Source of the DNA: Cereibacter ovatus
GTDB lineage: Bacteria; Pseudomonadota; Alphaproteobacteria; Rhodobacterales; Rhodobacteraceae
Length of the DNA stretch: 64,000 bases
Reading direction: 5' to 3'
NCBI RefSeq assembly: GCF_900207575.1
Contig: NZ_OAOQ01000013.1
Coordinates: 26,337 to 90,336 of the forward strand
Shown here: positions 62,524 to 64,000 of the stretch, in pieces
How positions within the stretch are numbered: position 1 is the stretch's first letter
Layout: every line of letters starts with the position of its first letter
Notes under the pieces: model-generated
What the model was told of the DNA's origin: nothing
The model's database searches: none
The model's input: the letters and a program-made list of their open reading frames with translations, nothing else
Made by a program: the position numbers and the translations under genes

Positions 62524-62552
62524 AAAAGGGGGCGGGCTACCGCCCCTTTTTC
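62524..62552 (+). terminator. intrinsic terminator after leuB
   Basis: A 7-bp stem GGGGCGG/CCGCCCC with loop GCTA, preceded by AAAAG and followed by TTTTT, directly after the leuB stop. Confidence 0.85.
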
Positions 62553-62622
62553 CCTTGCCGGCTTGCGCCTGCGCATATTCCGCGCGATTGTGCCGCATCC
62601 CTCCCTTCGAAAGCGGCGCGCG

Positions 62623-63564
62623 ATGCCCCCGGCCAAATCGAACACGCGCGGGGCACTGCTGGCCCTGCTCGCCTTCGCAATCTATGCGACACACGATGTT
62701 GTGGTGAAAAAGCTCGGCGGAACCTATTCGCCGGTGCAGATCATCTTCTTTGCCACGCTTCTCGGCTTTCCGCTGGCGACGCTGATGCTGATGCGTGACC
62801 GGACCGACGGCAACCTGCGCCCGCGCCATCCGTGGTGGACGCTGATCCGCACGGTCTGCATCGTTACAACGGCACTTTGCGCCTTCTATGCCTTTTCGGT
62901 GCTGCCGCTGGCGCAGACCTATGCGATTCTCTTCACCATGCCACTGCTGGTGACCCTGTTCGCCATCCCCCTGCTGCAAGAGAAGATCGGCCTGCATCGC
63001 GGTGTGGCGATCGTCCTGGGGCTTGCCGGTGTGCTGATCGTGCTGCGTCCAGGGGCCGAACCTTTAAGCCTGGGTCATGTTGCCGCACTTCTGGCGGCAC
63101 TCACCTCCTCGCTCGCTTCGGTGATCGTGCGCAAGATCGGCACCAACGAGCGGTCGGTGGTGTTGATGCTCTATCCCATGGTGGCGAATTTCTTCGTGCT
63201 GGGCTGTGCCTTGCCGGCCGTTTACCGCCCGATGCCGCTGATGGACCTCGCCCTGATGGGCGTCATCGCCGCCTTCGGTTTCATCGCCATGCTGATGACG
63301 ATTGCGGCCTACCGCATGGCCGAGGCGGTGGTGGTGGCGCCGATGCAATATTCGCAGATGATATGGGCGGCGGTTTTCGGCTGGCTGATCTTCGGCGAGG
63401 CGGCCGATCTGTGGACCTGGGTCGGCGCGGCAGTGATCATGGCAAGCGGGCTTTACATCGTCGGTCGCGAGTCGCGCCGGAACGTTTCGGAAAATCGCCC
63501 GGCATCCCAGACCCGCGCCCGCCCCGAGATGGGCCTGATGCCGCGCCTGCTACGCCGCCACTAG
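62623..63564 (+). CDS. DMT-superfamily (EamA) permease, second copy
   Basis: 313 residues, ten predicted helices: ALLALLAFAIYATHDVVVKK, AFYAFSVLPLAQTYAILFTM, VAALLAALTSSLASVIVRKIG and APMQYSQMIWAAVFGWLIFGE. It is not close to the permease at 45483. The C-terminal tail of about 35 Arg-rich residues runs to the very edge of an IS481-type remnant, with stop codons interleaved (63561-63564). The tail could have been altered by the insertion. The substrate is unknown. Confidence 0.85.
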   Translation: MPPAKSNTRGALLALLAFAIYATHDVVVKKLGGTYSPVQIIFFATLLGFPLATLMLMRDRTDGNLRPRHPWWTLIRTVCIVTTALCAFYAFSVLPLAQTYAILFTMPLLVTLFAIPLLQEKIGLHRGVAIVLGLAGVLIVLRPGAEPLSLGHVAALLAALTSSLASVIVRKIGTNERSVVLMLYPMVANFFVLGCALPAVYRPMPLMDLALMGVIAAFGFIAMLMTIAAYRMAEAVVVAPMQYSQMIWAAVFGWLIFGEAADLWTWVGAAVIMASGLYIVGRESRRNVSENRPASQTRARPEMGLMPRLLRRH

Positions 63565-63839
63565 CTGTTCAGCCCCGGCATCTGGTGGATCGGGTCGAGG
63601 ATGAATCGATCCGGCTCTGATATCCAGACCTTGCAAATGTATTCATGGGGTGTGAGGTCGTTCAGCGTCTTCAGCCTGCGTTCGAAGTTGTAGGCTGCGA
63701 GAACGTCGTCACGGTGGGCGCGCAACTGGTCGTGGCTGTCGTAGTGGAAGCGCTTGACCGTCACCCCGTTGATCGTGCGGTGCGGCCTCTCAAACAGGCT
63801 GTTCGGCCAGAAAACAGTCCCACGGGGGCTGTTGAACAC
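63561..63839 (-). pseudogene. IS481-type transposase, C-terminal fragment
   Basis: 92 codons encode the end of an integrase-core transposase: RTINGVTVKRFHYDSHDQLR, AAYNFERRLKTLNDLTPHEY and DRFILDPIHQMPGLNS. This is the typical IS481-family C-terminus. The DDE catalytic core and N-terminal HTH are absent, and the first 18 residues do not match, so only a remnant is left. Confidence 0.85.
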
Positions 63840-63905
63840 ATCCGCTCAGGTGTCAGCTTGGATTTGTCTTGGCGCCCGACATTCGATGATCGAGAAGAAT
63901 GGCAG

Positions 63906-64000
63906 TGAACCGCGCCGGGTTTGCCGGAGGCTCCAACTCGTGAGAAGGATGGAGCATCATGAGCAAGACCACGAACAAGTTCTCCCCTGAGGTGCGCGAG
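63906..64000 (+). mobile_element. left end of an IS3-type insertion sequence (runs off window)
   Basis: Starts with TGAACCGCGCCGGGTTTGCC, which looks like an IS3-family terminal inverted repeat (TG end, GC-rich), followed by a transposase gene in the expected position. The right end is outside the window. Confidence 0.7.
63959..64000 (+). CDS. IS3-family transposase OrfA, 5' fragment
   Basis: Fourteen codons before the window edge: MSKTTNKFSPEVRE, the familiar start of OrfA helix-turn-helix proteins in IS3-group elements. AAGGATGGAG just upstream is its ribosome site. OrfA binds the element ends; OrfB, the catalytic part, would follow beyond the window. Confidence 0.75.
   Translation, partial: MSKTTNKFSPEVRE

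Noticed and set aside
60427..62997. 856-codon minus-strand frame across the EEP gene and leuB
   Set aside because: Antisense to leuB, whose motifs are unmistakable. The frame is His/Arg/Gln-rich, typical of a GC shadow.

Overview
This window is chromosomal DNA of an alphaproteobacterium, most likely a member of the Rhodobacteraceae (Rhodobacter/Paracoccus relatives). The base composition is visibly GC-rich with GC-biased third codon positions. The gene set fits this family: a class I PHA cluster with PhaR, a second-type RpoH, three peptide deformylase-like genes before fmt, split MnmC domains and CtrA-type TTAA sites. Nearly all of the window is tightly packed housekeeping sequence with many ATGA/TGATG stop-start overlaps. 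Mobile DNA is seen only at the right edge.

Left part (1-14 kb): pyrG, a glycosyltransferase-like gene, rlmJ and two small genes precede a nine-gene block. That block holds a polar amino-acid type ABC transporter (ATPase, binding protein, two permeases), two glutamine-synthetase-like ligases, a class I amidotransferase, a PuuB-like FAD oxidase and a class III aminotransferase. It reads as uptake of an amine or polyamine followed by gamma-glutamylation, oxidation, hydrolysis and transamination. The substrate cannot be read from sequence.

14-19 kb is the polyhydroxybutyrate module: phaR, phaP and phaC on the minus strand, with phaZ divergent. CTGC-N3/4-GCAG palindromes stand before phaR, phaP and the phaC/phaZ divergent pair, which looks like a complete PhaR circuit. 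19-29.6 kb carries thrS, a cold shock gene, an ArsC-like gene, a thyA-folA pair, a MoxR/CoxE-type chaperone pair flanked by an inverted GC-rich repeat, and pyrC-pyrE.

29.6-43.5 kb carries dnaB (a DnaA box lies upstream), a decayed shikimate dehydrogenase beside aroQ, tRNA-Arg(CCG), two cobalamin-type genes, rpoH with an extracytoplasmic-stress-like promoter, a ChaN-like gene, coaBC, an aromatic/aspartate aminotransferase, sseA, smpB, dapA and a lytic transglycosylase. 43.5-54.7 kb carries the two separated MnmC-type genes, a DMT exporter, smc (TTG start), a receiver-only protein behind a CtrA site, a PilZ-like small protein, a MalY-type lyase and the def-def-def-like-fmt translation-initiation operon. 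54.7-63.6 kb carries rnhA, rlmH, rsfS and the leuC-leuD ... leuB leucine genes, with a membrane protein and an EEP-fold protein inserted before leuB. The last 440 bases hold an IS481-type transposase remnant and the left end of an IS3-type element that runs off the window.

I found no CRISPR array, no phage or conjugation cluster and no obvious defence system. The most unusual items are the catalytically dead third deformylase paralogue, the PhaR operator network, the shikimate dehydrogenase relic, the CtrA-linked receiver protein and the inverted repeat pair around the CoxE gene.
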